DNA of 64,000 nucleotides from CAYSCX01 sp964429575. GTDB taxonomy: Bacteria > Desulfobacterota > Binatia > Binatales > Binataceae. The translations under genes and the position numbers were made by a program. Under the pieces are notes generated by a model. It was given only the letters and a program-made list of their open reading frames with translations, was not told the DNA's origin and searched no databases. The stretch is taken from the NCBI GenBank assembly GCA_964429575.1, contig CAYSCX010000003.1, forward strand, positions 1-64,000, given 5' to 3'. Each line of letters begins with the position of its first letter. Within the stretch, counting starts at the first letter, position 1. Of the stretch, positions 17,491 to 25,766 are shown one piece after another.

Positions 17491-18405
17491 ATGACGAAAC
17501 GAGTCAGGGAAATTCTGAGCTACTACGCATCGGAGAATGCGGGCGTGCTGAGCAACCTTGCCCGCATAATGAACCACGGCAAGCTCGGCGGCACCGGCAA
17601 GTTCGTCATCCTGCCGGTGGACCAGGGATTCGAACACGGGCCGGCGAGAAGCTTCGCGGTAAACCCGCCAGCCTACAGTCCGCTCTACCATTTCCAGCTT
17701 GCGCTCGATGCGGGCTGCAATGCGTATGCGGCGCCGCTCGGATTCCTCGAGGCCGGCGCGGCGGAATACGCCGGTGACATTCCGCTCATCCTGAAGCTGA
17801 ACAGTCACGACGTGCTGTTCGACGAGAAGGATCCGTCGCCGTCGGTGACGGGCTCCGTGAAGGATGCGCTGCGGCTCGGATGCGCTGCGGTTGGTTACAC
17901 GATTTATCCGGGCTCCGAGAAGTTCAAGATCATGTACGAGCAACTGCGCGAGATTGCGTGCGAAGCAAAGGAACATGGCTTGGCGGTAGTGGTGTGGTCG
18001 TATCCGCGCGGGTCGGGGCTGTCCAAGCAGGGCGAGACCGCAATCGACGTAGTCGCCTACGCGGCTCAGATCGCGTGCCAGATGGGCGCTGACGTTGTGA
18101 AAGTGAAACTCCCGTCGGCGAACATCGAACTCGCCGATGCGAAGAAGGCGTATGAATCCAACCGCATTCCGCTCGAGCCGCTCGCAGAGCGCGTGCGTCA
18201 CGTGGTGCAGAGTGCGTTTGACGGCCGGCGCATCGTCATCTTCTCCGGCGGACCCAAGGGCGGCGACGAGCAACTGATCAACGAGATTCGCGCAATTCAC
18301 GCCGGCGGCGGCTACGGCTCGATCATCGGCCGCAACTCGTTCCAGCGGCCCAAGGCCGAAGCGATCGCGCTGCTCGGCAAGCTGATGGACATCTATAAGA
18401 GCTGA
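17491..18405 (+). CDS. Class I fructose-bisphosphate aldolase (DhnA/FbaB type)
   Basis: Schiff-base aldolase of 304 aa of the archaeal/FbaB type, cleaving fructose-1,6-bisphosphate to triose phosphates. Recognisable motifs are VDQGFEHGP near residue 45, SHDVLF, a VVVWSYPRG strand and the lysine-bearing DVVKVKLPS strand (about 203-211) expected to form the imine, then the phosphate site FSGGPKG. ATG 17491 follows a GGATGGAGAT stretch right after repeat copy D. With fbp it forms the fructose-bisphosphate node of this sugar cluster. Confidence 0.92.
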   Translation: MTKRVREILSYYASENAGVLSNLARIMNHGKLGGTGKFVILPVDQGFEHGPARSFAVNPPAYSPLYHFQLALDAGCNAYAAPLGFLEAGAAEYAGDIPLILKLNSHDVLFDEKDPSPSVTGSVKDALRLGCAAVGYTIYPGSEKFKIMYEQLREIACEAKEHGLAVVVWSYPRGSGLSKQGETAIDVVAYAAQIACQMGADVVKVKLPSANIELADAKKAYESNRIPLEPLAERVRHVVQSAFDGRRIVIFSGGPKGGDEQLINEIRAIHAGGGYGSIIGRNSFQRPKAEAIALLGKLMDIYKS

Positions 18406-18446
18406 GCGCGCCCGACCGTTCGCGGCGCAACACACGCGGGAGCTGA

Positions 18447-19256
18447 ATGGATTACAGCAAGTACGAATACCTGGTGTTCGAGCCGAAGCCCGACGGCGTG
18501 CTGCTCATCACCATCAACCGGCCCGACGTTCTCAACGCGACCAACAGCCGCTTGCACTGGGAACTCTCGCGGGTGTGGCGCGACATCGGTGACGACGACG
18601 CGACGCGCATTGTGGTGATCACCGGCGCGGGCCGCGCATTTTCGGCGGGCGGCGACCTCGACATGATCGAGCAGATGCATCGCGACCCCGCCTACGTCGC
18701 CAAGGCGTTTCAGGAGGCCGGCGACATCGTTTACAACATGCTCAACCTCGACAAGCCAATCATCTCGGCGATCAACGGTGTCGCGGTCGGCGCGGGGCTG
18801 GCGGTCGCATTGATGGCCGACATCTCGATCGCGTCGGAGTCGATGCGCATCACGGACGGCCACACCAGGCTTGGCGTCGCGGCGGGCGATCACGCGGTCA
18901 TCATCTGGCCGCTCCTGTGCGGCATGGCAAAGGCGAAGTACTACCTGCTGACCGCTGACTTCATCGACGGGCGCGAGGCGGAACGGATCGGGCTCGTCAG
19001 CCTGTGCGTCGCGCCGGACCAACTGATGCCCAAGGCGATGGAGATCGCGGGGCGGCTTGCGAAGGGACCGCAGCAGGCGCTGAAGTTCACCAAGCGCGCG
19101 CTCAACAACTGGCTGCGCGTGGCCGGGCCGGCGTTCGATGCGTCGCTGGCGATGGAGATGCTGAACTTCTTCTCGCCGGACGTTGCGGAGGGAACCAGAG
19201 CGATCAAGGAACGTCGCGCGCCAAACTTTCCGGGGCTCAAAATACCGCACGACTGA
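18447..19256 (+). CDS. Enoyl-CoA hydratase/isomerase family protein
   Basis: Crotonase-fold protein of 269 aa. The CoA-binding core AFSAGGDLDMIEQM and the oxyanion-hole region AINGVAVGAGLAVALMADISIAS are intact. Instead of the paired Glu residues of classical enoyl-CoA hydratase, the second catalytic segment reads TRLGVAAGDHAVIIWPLLCG, so the reaction is not certain. The start ATG 18447 has GGGAG upstream. It lies 41 nt past the aldolase and may be co-transcribed, though its pathway (acyl-CoA degradation) differs. Confidence 0.88.
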   Translation: MDYSKYEYLVFEPKPDGVLLITINRPDVLNATNSRLHWELSRVWRDIGDDDATRIVVITGAGRAFSAGGDLDMIEQMHRDPAYVAKAFQEAGDIVYNMLNLDKPIISAINGVAVGAGLAVALMADISIASESMRITDGHTRLGVAAGDHAVIIWPLLCGMAKAKYYLLTADFIDGREAERIGLVSLCVAPDQLMPKAMEIAGRLAKGPQQALKFTKRALNNWLRVAGPAFDASLAMEMLNFFSPDVAEGTRAIKERRAPNFPGLKIPHD

Positions 19257-19389
19257 CGGACGCGCCACGAAAGGATGCGTGCGCCAGGCGGCGGGCGCAC
19301 CGCGTTGCGGAGCCTTTGGCAATCGCGCGCCGATTTGCGATACTTCGCGCGCCAGAGTCGACTTAGGGCTCTGAAAAGGGGGAAACTCG

Positions 19390-19716
19390 ATGAGGCGTAT
19401 CAGTGTGTACGCGCTCGGCCTCGTATTGGCCGCGGCGCTGAGTCTCGCGCTCCACGGCACCGCCACCGCGACCAAGGTCGATTGCGACAAGGTGATGTCG
19501 GCGCTGGCAAGCGGCACGAAGCCCAAGGCCGTCGCGCTCGAACTCGACATTTCCATTTCGAGTGTGCATCGCTGCAAGAGCAAGGCTAAGCAGGCTGCGG
19601 CTGCATCGGCAGCGGCGTCGCCGGCGGCGAAGCCATCACCTGCCGCCTCAGCAGTGAAGCCGCCAGCGCCTGCTGCTGCGGCGGCCGCGAAGGCCGCCCC
19701 GCAAGTAAAGAAATAG
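19390..19716 (+). CDS. Small exported protein with an HTH-like segment
   Basis: Protein of 108 aa. Residues 1-27 are a clear Sec signal peptide (MRRISVYALGLVLAAALSLA then ALHGTATA). The next 40 residues (VDCDKVMSALASGTKPKAVALELDISISSVHRCKSKAK) read like a homeodomain/resolvase-type helix-turn-helix and contain two Cys (about 33 and 60). The rest is a low-complexity Ala/Pro/Lys tail. No family was recognised. An exported HTH-like fold is odd; a fold resemblance without DNA binding, stabilised by a disulfide, is one explanation. Start ATG 19390. Confidence 0.7.
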   Translation: MRRISVYALGLVLAAALSLALHGTATATKVDCDKVMSALASGTKPKAVALELDISISSVHRCKSKAKQAAAASAAASPAAKPSPAASAVKPPAPAAAAAAKAAPQVKK

Positions 19717-19818
19717 CCGTGACGCGCGCGCATCTGGCGCTCCGCAGGGCGGGCGCAGTTGCGGAGCGCCGACGTCTCCTGATAGCTCAGGCTCGCACGG
19801 GGGGTCGAGTTTCATCTC

Positions 19819-20106
19819 ATGGCGAAGTGCGAGCTTTGCGAACTACGCGATTACACGCAGCGCTACTGCGAATTCATTCATCCATTGCGCTTCACGATTC
19901 TGGATTGCGACTCGTGCGACACGCCGATGGCCGTGCTTGGCGACCATCGCGTTGCGCCGAGCGATGAGGAGCGCGCGTTCATGGTCGAGGCGCTCTCGCT
20001 GGTCGCGCGCACAAAGTACGGCGCCGACAAGTTCGTGATCGACGCCACGATGCGCCAGATCCCGGACCACTGCCACATCCACGCGCGCCCGATTCTGTGG
20101 CGCTAA
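19819..20106 (+). CDS. Small Cys-rich protein with HIT-like C-terminal motif
   Basis: Protein of 95 aa. The N-terminus has CELCELRDYTQRYCEF and DCDSCDTP, a four- to five-Cys pattern that could bind zinc. The C-terminus HCHIHARPILW resembles the His triad (HxHxH) of HIT hydrolases. It looks like a trimmed, zinc-bearing HIT-like protein, but the length is below the usual 110-150 aa and family membership is a guess. Start ATG 19819. Confidence 0.65.
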   Translation: MAKCELCELRDYTQRYCEFIHPLRFTILDCDSCDTPMAVLGDHRVAPSDEERAFMVEALSLVARTKYGADKFVIDATMRQIPDHCHIHARPILWR

Positions 20107-20293
20107 TCGTCGAAACGGCGACCCAAATTCATTCTCGGCGCGCTGATCAGACTGTGTTTGGCCCGTTTGGCGGCGAACCAGGCTTATGGTATATGCGCGC
20201 CGGTACGCACGCCGCCTAGGGGAAGGTGGCGTAGGCCGCGGGGGAGTCGGCTGCTTGCTCCACCCGGGTTTCGATTCAGGAGGTACGGGGGAA

Positions 20294-20497
20294 ATGGCGA
20301 ACGGCACGGTCAAGTGGTTCAGCCCCAAGAAGGGTTACGGTTTCATCACGATGGAGGACGGCCAGGAGGTCTTCGTCCATTACTCCGCGATCGACGGTAA
20401 CGGATTTCGATCGCTCGAACAGGGCGAAAAGGTCCTGTTCGAAGTCGCCCAGGGGCCCAAGGGGCTTCAGGCGGCCAACGTAAGTCGCGGCAGTTGA
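20294..20497 (+). CDS. Cold-shock protein (CspA family)
   Basis: Single OB-fold nucleic-acid chaperone of 67 aa. The RNP1 motif KGYGFITM and RNP2 motif VFVHYSAI are intact. ATG 20294 follows a strong AGGAGGT ribosome site at 20278-20284, so the longer in-frame extension is rejected. The 187-nt gap upstream is non-coding and long enough for the structured 5' leader typical of cold-shock mRNAs; no specific cold box was identified. Confidence 0.94.
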   Translation: MANGTVKWFSPKKGYGFITMEDGQEVFVHYSAIDGNGFRSLEQGEKVLFEVAQGPKGLQAANVSRGS

Positions 20498-20598
20498 AAT
20501 CCGGGCCGCGCGATCATCGGACGGCGGACGCGCCTTAGGTCCGCGGCGGCTTGGCAATAGACGGCGCGCGCGAGCCCCATCGCGCGCTGCGCGGAATT

Positions 20599-21222
20599 CT
20601 AGTTGCGCGCCCGCGCAGGGGCGCGCCGCTTTGCGCGGGAGCCGCGCTGCATCTCATCGAGCGTCAACCGCGAAATTACTGATCGCGGCCGCGAGGAAAG
20701 CAGGTCGCGCTCGGATGCGAACCGGTCGCGGCGTTTGATCAGAAGCCACTGCTCGCGGCGGTCGGAGCGGGCGCCAGGCATCCCGCGAGTCCGAATCAGC
20801 ACAAACGCGCCGCGGAGCTTGTGGCCGCGAAGCTCGAACTCGAACCTGCCCCTGCGCACACCCTCGCCGGGATCATCGGGCGGATCGATCATTCGGTACT
20901 CACCGCGGTCCCATACGATCACTGCGCCGCCGCCGTACTCGCCCTTGGGAATGCAGCCCTCAAAGTCCGCGTATTCCAGCGGATGGTCCTCGACCATCAC
21001 GGCGAGCCTCCGCTCGCGCGGGTTCATCGACGGTCCCCGTGGGACCGCCCATGAGCGCAGCACGCCATCCATCTCGAGCCGGAAGTCGTAATGCAGCGCG
21101 CGCGCCTTGTGCTTCTGAACAGCGAAAAGCCCGCTCGCGCGAGTACCAGTTGAAGCTTTGTCACCGAATGGCTCTGGCGTGCGGTTGCGGCGACGTTTGC
21201 GGCGGTATTCGTCGAGTGGCAT
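20599..21222 (-). CDS. Stand-alone LigD-type 3'-phosphoesterase
   Basis: Protein of 207 aa corresponding to the PE domain of bacterial NHEJ LigD. The start MPLDEYRRKRRRNRTPEPFG matches the usual N-terminus of this domain, followed by FAVQKHKARALHYDFRLEMDG (catalytic His, Asp and Arg), WAVPRGPS and GEYGGG. It heals 3' ends of broken DNA. No ligase or polymerase domain and no ku gene is seen nearby, so it is either a free-standing PE or works with a LigD encoded elsewhere. ATG 21222 is preferred to a GTG at 21264. Confidence 0.9.
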   Translation of the reverse strand: MPLDEYRRKRRRNRTPEPFGDKASTGTRASGLFAVQKHKARALHYDFRLEMDGVLRSWAVPRGPSMNPRERRLAVMVEDHPLEYADFEGCIPKGEYGGGAVIVWDRGEYRMIDPPDDPGEGVRRGRFEFELRGHKLRGAFVLIRTRGMPGARSDRREQWLLIKRRDRFASERDLLSSRPRSVISRLTLDEMQRGSRAKRRAPARARN

Positions 21223-21370
21223 CGTCAGCGCGCCGAGCTTAACCGTTGCGCGTGACTCGCGCACGCGCGCGACACGGCGGTTTTGAGATTGGCGGCGTGC
21301 GCGCTATGGCTGAGAGGTCGAGGGCGTCTGGCAGGGCGCATCGTGAAGATATCAGAAAGGACGATTTGCC

Positions 21371-22318
21371 ATGAGTGACGTGCTGCCGCTTCGAAAGACA
21401 CTCAGATTCGGGATGATGGCGGGCGCGGGAAATCGCGAGCAGGCGATCCGCGCGGTCGAAACCGCGTCGCGGCTCAAATATGACGTGGTGTGGACCGGCG
21501 ATCACGTGGCATTCACGGGTCCCATCAACGATCCGCTGACGCAACTTGTTTATCTGTCCGCGCTGAAGCCCGAACTCACGTTCGGCACCAGCGTGTATCT
21601 GCTGCCGCTCCGGAACCCGACGACCGTCGCGAAGATGATTGCGACGGTCGATCGGCTGATGGGTGCCGGACATTTCATATTCGGCGTCGGCGTAGGCGGC
21701 GAGTTTCCACCCGAGTACGAGGCGTGCGGCGTGCCGTTGAAGCAGCGCGGCGGCCGCGCGAGTGAGGCGATTGCGCTCATCAAGCGGCTGTGGACCGAGG
21801 ACAAGGTCGAACATCGCGGCAAATACTTCAGCTTCGGCGCGGTGACGATGGAGCCCAAACCTTTGACGCCCGGCGGCCCGCCAATCTGGGTCGGTGGACG
21901 CGCCGAGGGCGCGCTCAAGCGTGCGGCGCGGTTGGGTGACGGCTGGATGCCGTACGTCGTGACGCCGAAACGATTCGCCGACGGGCTCGCGTTCATCGCG
22001 AAGGAAGCCGACGCGGCGAAGCGCAAGTTCGATGAGTTCGGCACGGCGGTGCATCTGTTCGTCACGCTCGGATCCAGCGTCGAGCAAGCACTCGAAGTCG
22101 CCGCGAAACACCTGAGCGTCCGTTATGCGATGGACTTCCGCGAGCCGGCCAAGCGCTACTGCGCGATGGGGCGGCCGTCGGATGTTGCCGAGCGCATCAG
22201 CGAGTTCATTAAGGCCGGTGCGCGAGACATCGGCGTCGATCTGATTTGCGCGTTTGCGGATCGCGACGCGCAACTCGAGCAGTTTGCGAAGGAAGTGATC
22301 CCGCTACTGAGAAAGTAG
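21371..22318 (+). CDS. LLM-class F420-dependent oxidoreductase
   Basis: TIM-barrel luciferase-like monooxygenase-family protein of 315 aa. Typical elements are WTGDHVAF (strand 2), LTFGTSVYLLP, GAGHFIFGVGVGGEFPPEYEA and GPPIWVGGRAEGALKRAARLGDGW, the last being characteristic of F420-linked LLM enzymes. The substrate cannot be predicted. Start ATG 21371. It converges on the nitroreductase gene with a 16-nt gap. Confidence 0.88.
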   Translation: MSDVLPLRKTLRFGMMAGAGNREQAIRAVETASRLKYDVVWTGDHVAFTGPINDPLTQLVYLSALKPELTFGTSVYLLPLRNPTTVAKMIATVDRLMGAGHFIFGVGVGGEFPPEYEACGVPLKQRGGRASEAIALIKRLWTEDKVEHRGKYFSFGAVTMEPKPLTPGGPPIWVGGRAEGALKRAARLGDGWMPYVVTPKRFADGLAFIAKEADAAKRKFDEFGTAVHLFVTLGSSVEQALEVAAKHLSVRYAMDFREPAKRYCAMGRPSDVAERISEFIKAGARDIGVDLICAFADRDAQLEQFAKEVIPLLRK

Positions 22319-22334
22319 CTGGCCGCAAGGCCTG

Positions 22335-22994
22335 CTACTGCGGCTTCGGAAACGGGCGGTCCCAGCGCTCGGCGTGGAGCCGAGGCCATACCGGCTTTCG
22401 ATACGGGCGCTTGAATCCGTCGGCGGGGTAGCCGATCGGAATCAGCGTGATTAGCTGATACTGCTCCGGCACTCCCAGCAAGGTCTTCGTCGCGGGCTCG
22501 CGGCTCGAGAGCATCGTCGTCATCGCGGCGCCGAGCCCGACGGCGCGGGCACTGAGCATCAGCAGTTCGATCGCGGGAAAGATCGATCCGTAGGTCGCAC
22601 CGAAGTTGGAGAGGTCCTCGGGCGAGCCGCGCTCGACGCGCATCTTGGGGCGGTCGAGAAATACGACGACATGCACCGGAACAATTGAAAGCTGCGCCGC
22701 GAACTCATCGCCTACTCGCAACGCCTTTTGCGCGCGTGCCGAGAGGGTGGTGCGTCCGCGGATGATCGCGGTCTCTTTGTAGGGCCCCCAAACCTCTTCG
22801 TAGAGCTTCTGAATCGCACGGCGCGTTTGGGGCGAGCGTACGATCACAAATTCCCACGGCTGCGCGTTGGATCCCGACGGCGCCATGTTGGCGGTTTCAA
22901 AGACCTTCGCCAGCAGGTGATCATCGATGGGCCGGTCGGAGAAATGCCGAACTGTCGGCGTGGTTGTCGCGACATCGAAGAAATCCATCGTCAT
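22335..22994 (-). CDS. Nitroreductase family protein
   Basis: FMN-dependent oxidoreductase of 219 aa. VRHFSDRPIDDHLL near the N-terminus and ETANMAPSGSNAQPWEFVIV are the FMN-binding signatures. The C-terminal LITLIPIGYPADGFKRPYRKP closes the fold. ATG 22994 has AGGAG about 5 nt upstream. It lies just downstream of selD on the same strand (20-nt gap), so it probably belongs to the same transcription unit; no Sec or Cys motif in it points to selenium chemistry. Confidence 0.87.
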   Translation of the reverse strand: MTMDFFDVATTTPTVRHFSDRPIDDHLLAKVFETANMAPSGSNAQPWEFVIVRSPQTRRAIQKLYEEVWGPYKETAIIRGRTTLSARAQKALRVGDEFAAQLSIVPVHVVVFLDRPKMRVERGSPEDLSNFGATYGSIFPAIELLMLSARAVGLGAAMTTMLSSREPATKTLLGVPEQYQLITLIPIGYPADGFKRPYRKPVWPRLHAERWDRPFPKPQ

Positions 22995-23014
22995 GCTCCT
23001 GCGTATCGGCCGCC

Positions 23015-24088
23015 TTACACAACTTCGATCGCGAATTGCTTGCGCGCGGTGACGCGGCCGACGATTGACGCGTCGCGGCAGTCGGCATTTTGCAGGTCGG
23101 CGAGCAGCTTGATGGAGTCGTTCTCCGACAGCGCGATCAGAAGCCCGCCCGAAGTCTGCGGGTCGAACACGAGCTCCGCCATTTCGTCGGAGACCTCGTC
23201 GCTAATCCTGGTCTTCGGGCCGAAGTACTCGCGGTTGCGCGTGCCGCCGCCGGGGATCATCCGCGCTAGGCAGCAGTCGAGAGCTCCCGGCAGCAGAATG
23301 AGATCGGATTCCTCGAACACAATGGTGACATCGCTGCCCTGCGCCATCTTCATCGAGTGTCCGGCGAGTCCGAAGCCGGTGATGTCAGTGGCGGCGTGAA
23401 CGTCGTAGCGAAGCATCGCGTCGGACGCTGACGCGTTCAGCTGCGTCATCGACGCGACCGCGGCGGCATACTGCACGGAGGGCAGTTGGTCGCGCTTGAA
23501 TGCCGTCATCAATACGCCGGTGCCGAGCGCCTTGGTCAGCACCAATGCGTCTCCGATGCGGGCGCCGACGTTGCGGATGATGCGGCGCGGATCGACCACG
23601 CCCGTCACCGCCATTCCATATTTCACTTCCTCGTCCGCGACGCTGTGCCCGCCGACGATCACTACGCCCGCCTCGGTCGCCTTCTCAGTTCCGCCGCGCA
23701 GCACTTCGCCGAGAATTTCGCCGGGCAGGCCCGACTGCGGCCAGCACACAATGTTGAGCGCGGTCAGCGGGCGTCCGCCCATCGCATAGACGTCCGACAG
23801 CGCGTTGGCGGCGGAGATTTGTCCGTAGGTGAACGGGTCGTCGACGACCGGCGTGAAAAAATCCACCGTGTTGACGATCGCGAGGTCGTCGCGCAGAAGA
23901 TACACCCCTGCGTCGTCGCCGGTCGCGATTCCGACCAGCAAATTGGGGTGGCTCGGAAGATCGAGCCGCGAAAGAACCGCCTCGAGGTCCGCCGGACCGA
24001 GCTTACCGGCTCAACCCGCCGCCTTGCATCGCGCGGTCAGCCGCACGAGTTCCTGGCGCGAGGCGTTGGTATCCTTGCCGCTTGCCAT
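23015..24088 (-). CDS. selD: Selenide, water dikinase with in-frame UGA (Sec) at the active site
   Basis: Makes selenophosphate from selenide and ATP for Sec and selenouridine synthesis. Conventional ORF calling begins at a TTG at 23941 and misses the N-terminus. Reading the same frame through a TGA at 24011-24013 gives an uninterrupted 357-residue protein from ATG 24088, beginning MASGKDTNASRQELVRLT and continuing CKAAG-U-AGKLGPADLEAVL. This is the family's catalytic loop, where Cys or Sec precedes the ATP-contacting Lys; Sec is residue 26. The rest matches SelD (GDDAGVY, DFFTPVVDDP, ANALSDVYAMGG, GGHSV). An in-frame ATG at 24109 is an alternative start. A hairpin with a G-leading loop lies about 18 nt after the UGA. 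selB is encoded nearby, so Sec decoding is available. Confidence 0.93.
23981..24001 (-). promoter_or_regulatory. SECIS-like hairpin after the selD UGA
   Basis: On the minus strand, 12 nt after the UGA, GGTCC and GGACC form a 5-bp stem around a GGC loop (23986-23998). CTC and GAG outside it can add three pairs with a 2-nt bulge. Loop distance (about 18-20 nt from the UGA) and a G at the first loop position agree with bacterial SECIS rules. Confidence 0.6.
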
Positions 24089-24136
24089 CGCGCCGATATT
24101 GTTGCGCATCCGGGCGGGTAAGTCAGCTTGGCGGCG

Positions 24137-24205
24137 TCAGCCGGCTTTTGCGCGAAGACGGCGGGCGTCGCCGACCCGCGTGGTCACGCCGGCGTGGTCG
24201 AAGTA
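24137..24205 (-). pseudogene. Duplicated 3' end of selB
   Basis: A 67-bp stretch (24139-24205) matches 25769-25835 at 64 of 67 positions. On the minus strand it encodes the same SelB C-terminus, YFDHAGVTTRVGDARRLRAKAG, followed by its own TGA stop (24137-24139). It sits 27-48 nt before the two candidate selD start codons, the place where a full selB gene would end in a selB-selD operon. It is best read as a scar of the event that inserted the DUF1329 gene between the two. Confidence 0.88.
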
Positions 24206-24469
24206 AAGGTTATGGCGAAACCGGTCTGGCAGCAGGAGACGGCCGCGGATTGCGAACACGACGAAACGCAGCCTTCCCTTTCTGTTCCGGCCTGGTGCAC
24301 AATCGCTCGATGGCCGGTGAGTACACTGACGAACATCCACGGCGCATCTGCCCCGCTCGAAGGGTGAGAGCGAGTGCGATTGCGATACGCTGCCCCGACC
24401 GTGAACGCGAGTGAGCCGTCTCATAAGTCCTGAGCAGTGCGGCCCCGTGAAGAGGTCAGCCACGCCGCC
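24206..24469. other. 264-bp non-coding stretch left of the inserted DUF1329 gene
   Basis: No homologous reading frame was recognised. It contains AT-richer words (TCATAAGTCCTGAGC about 24421) that could include the promoter of the DUF1329 gene. It belongs to the segment between the duplicated selB ends. Confidence 0.3.
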
Positions 24470-25747
24470 ATGGCGGGCGCATCAACGCTGCTAGCACTCA
24501 CGCTAGTAATTTGTCTGCTCTGCGGCGCAGTCATCGCGTGGCCCGGGTCTTCGCATGCGGCCGAGTTTGCCGCGCGGAGCACGGTGTTGCTTCCGGGTAC
24601 CACGATCGATCGCAGCAATCTGGGGGAGTTCGCTTCACTAGTACCGCAGGCTCTGCGCTTTGCTATCCAGCACGGCCTCACCGTTCGTGTGGTGAAAACG
24701 CGGAGCATCCGATGGCCACTGGCGTATCAGCGGGCGACCGAGCAGTACTCATCTCAGGTGTATCTGGATGCCCGCGATACGATGCAGAACTATGTCGCGG
24801 GTCTGCCGTTTCCTATGATCGAGCCTGCGGACCCGAAGCAAGCGGTGAAGATCGCCTACAACTGGCACTGGGGGCCGTTCATCCCGCCGCAAATTAGTCT
24901 GTCGGCGATGCAGAAGACCCGGGCGTGGAGGCTGGATCCCCAGCATCCGACAACGCTGAACGAAGACGACGCCCAGCGTGATTTTCGCAATGAAGGCAGT
25001 TGTGAACAAATCGTAATCCTGCGGTACACGCATACACTGCGCTGGCTGGCCGATCTCCGTCGTCGCGATTCGCCGGTCGAATTCAAGCAGCGCGGCGACT
25101 ACTGCGGGCTCCAACCGAACGAGTATATAATGATCCAATATCTGGACCCGGACCGCAGCAATGACGCCTGGTTTTTCCCCCAAGCGGTGCGGCGATGGCG
25201 CCGGATGAAACTGCGAGGCGGCTACCCTCATCAGAGATGCACTTACGCGTGCGCACAGTTTTGGTGGGAGTACGTGCCGCCGAAGACAGAGGCCTATACC
25301 TGCCGCCTGATTGGCGAGCAACCGCTGCTCGCGTGTATGGATACGAAAGTCGGGCGCGGCGGAATCGAACGGTCTCAGAACGCCGCACGATTTGGCACGG
25401 TAGATTGCGAAGTACGCGCAGCCTATGTTCTCGAATTGATGCCCAAAGCCGCTCCGGAACGAATCCTCCATTCGAAGCTGTTTCTCGATAAAGAAACCTA
25501 TCTCTGTCTAGGGGCAGAGTTTTATCGGGAAGAAGCATCTCCCGATGCTTTGGTGCCAATGTGGAGCCGGCAGAATTCGGATTCAAACGACACTCGGATG
25601 TTCCTCGCCGATGATTACTACCTACCCGGCGATCGGCCGCTGTTTTTCCTGTCCCTCAATATGGAGGAGCAACCGCACATACTCGACGCGGATGAACCGT
25701 CGACCAATCTCTTCAACCCTCGAATCGAGGGGTACCGAATCCACTAA
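24470..25747 (+). CDS. Exported DUF1329 family protein
   Basis: Protein of 425 aa. The signal peptide (ASTLLALTLVICLLCGAVIA, cleavage near SSHA-AEF) sends it to the periplasm. The YVAGLPFPMIEPADPKQAVKIAYNW segment and the long beta-rich body with ILHSKLFLDKETY match DUF1329, a LolA/LppX-like envelope family often seen with lipid or RND-type transport genes. ATG 24470 is preferred; a GTG at 24437 is also possible. It runs opposite to selB and selD and separates them, within a segment bounded by duplicated selB ends, so it was probably acquired. Codon use looks less GC-biased than in the neighbours (by eye). Confidence 0.83.
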   Translation: MAGASTLLALTLVICLLCGAVIAWPGSSHAAEFAARSTVLLPGTTIDRSNLGEFASLVPQALRFAIQHGLTVRVVKTRSIRWPLAYQRATEQYSSQVYLDARDTMQNYVAGLPFPMIEPADPKQAVKIAYNWHWGPFIPPQISLSAMQKTRAWRLDPQHPTTLNEDDAQRDFRNEGSCEQIVILRYTHTLRWLADLRRRDSPVEFKQRGDYCGLQPNEYIMIQYLDPDRSNDAWFFPQAVRRWRRMKLRGGYPHQRCTYACAQFWWEYVPPKTEAYTCRLIGEQPLLACMDTKVGRGGIERSQNAARFGTVDCEVRAAYVLELMPKAAPERILHSKLFLDKETYLCLGAEFYREEASPDALVPMWSRQNSDSNDTRMFLADDYYLPGDRPLFFLSLNMEEQPHILDADEPSTNLFNPRIEGYRIH

Positions 25748-25763
25748 CCGGTAGAAAACCGGT
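25747..25763. terminator. Short hairpin between convergent DUF1329 gene and selB
   Basis: ACCGGT-AGAAA-ACCGGT forms a 6-bp stem with a 5-nt loop in the 19-nt gap between two convergent genes. There is no T-run, so factor-independent termination is only possible, not shown. Confidence 0.4.
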
Positions 25764-25766
25764 CGA

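Noticed and set aside
20262..20280. T-arm-like word GGTTTCGATTC suggesting a tRNA
   Set aside because: No acceptor stem, D-arm or anticodon arm could be built around it.
23015..23941. SelD starting at TTG 23941
   Set aside because: This start removes the catalytic loop; the frame continues through a UGA at the Sec position to an ATG.
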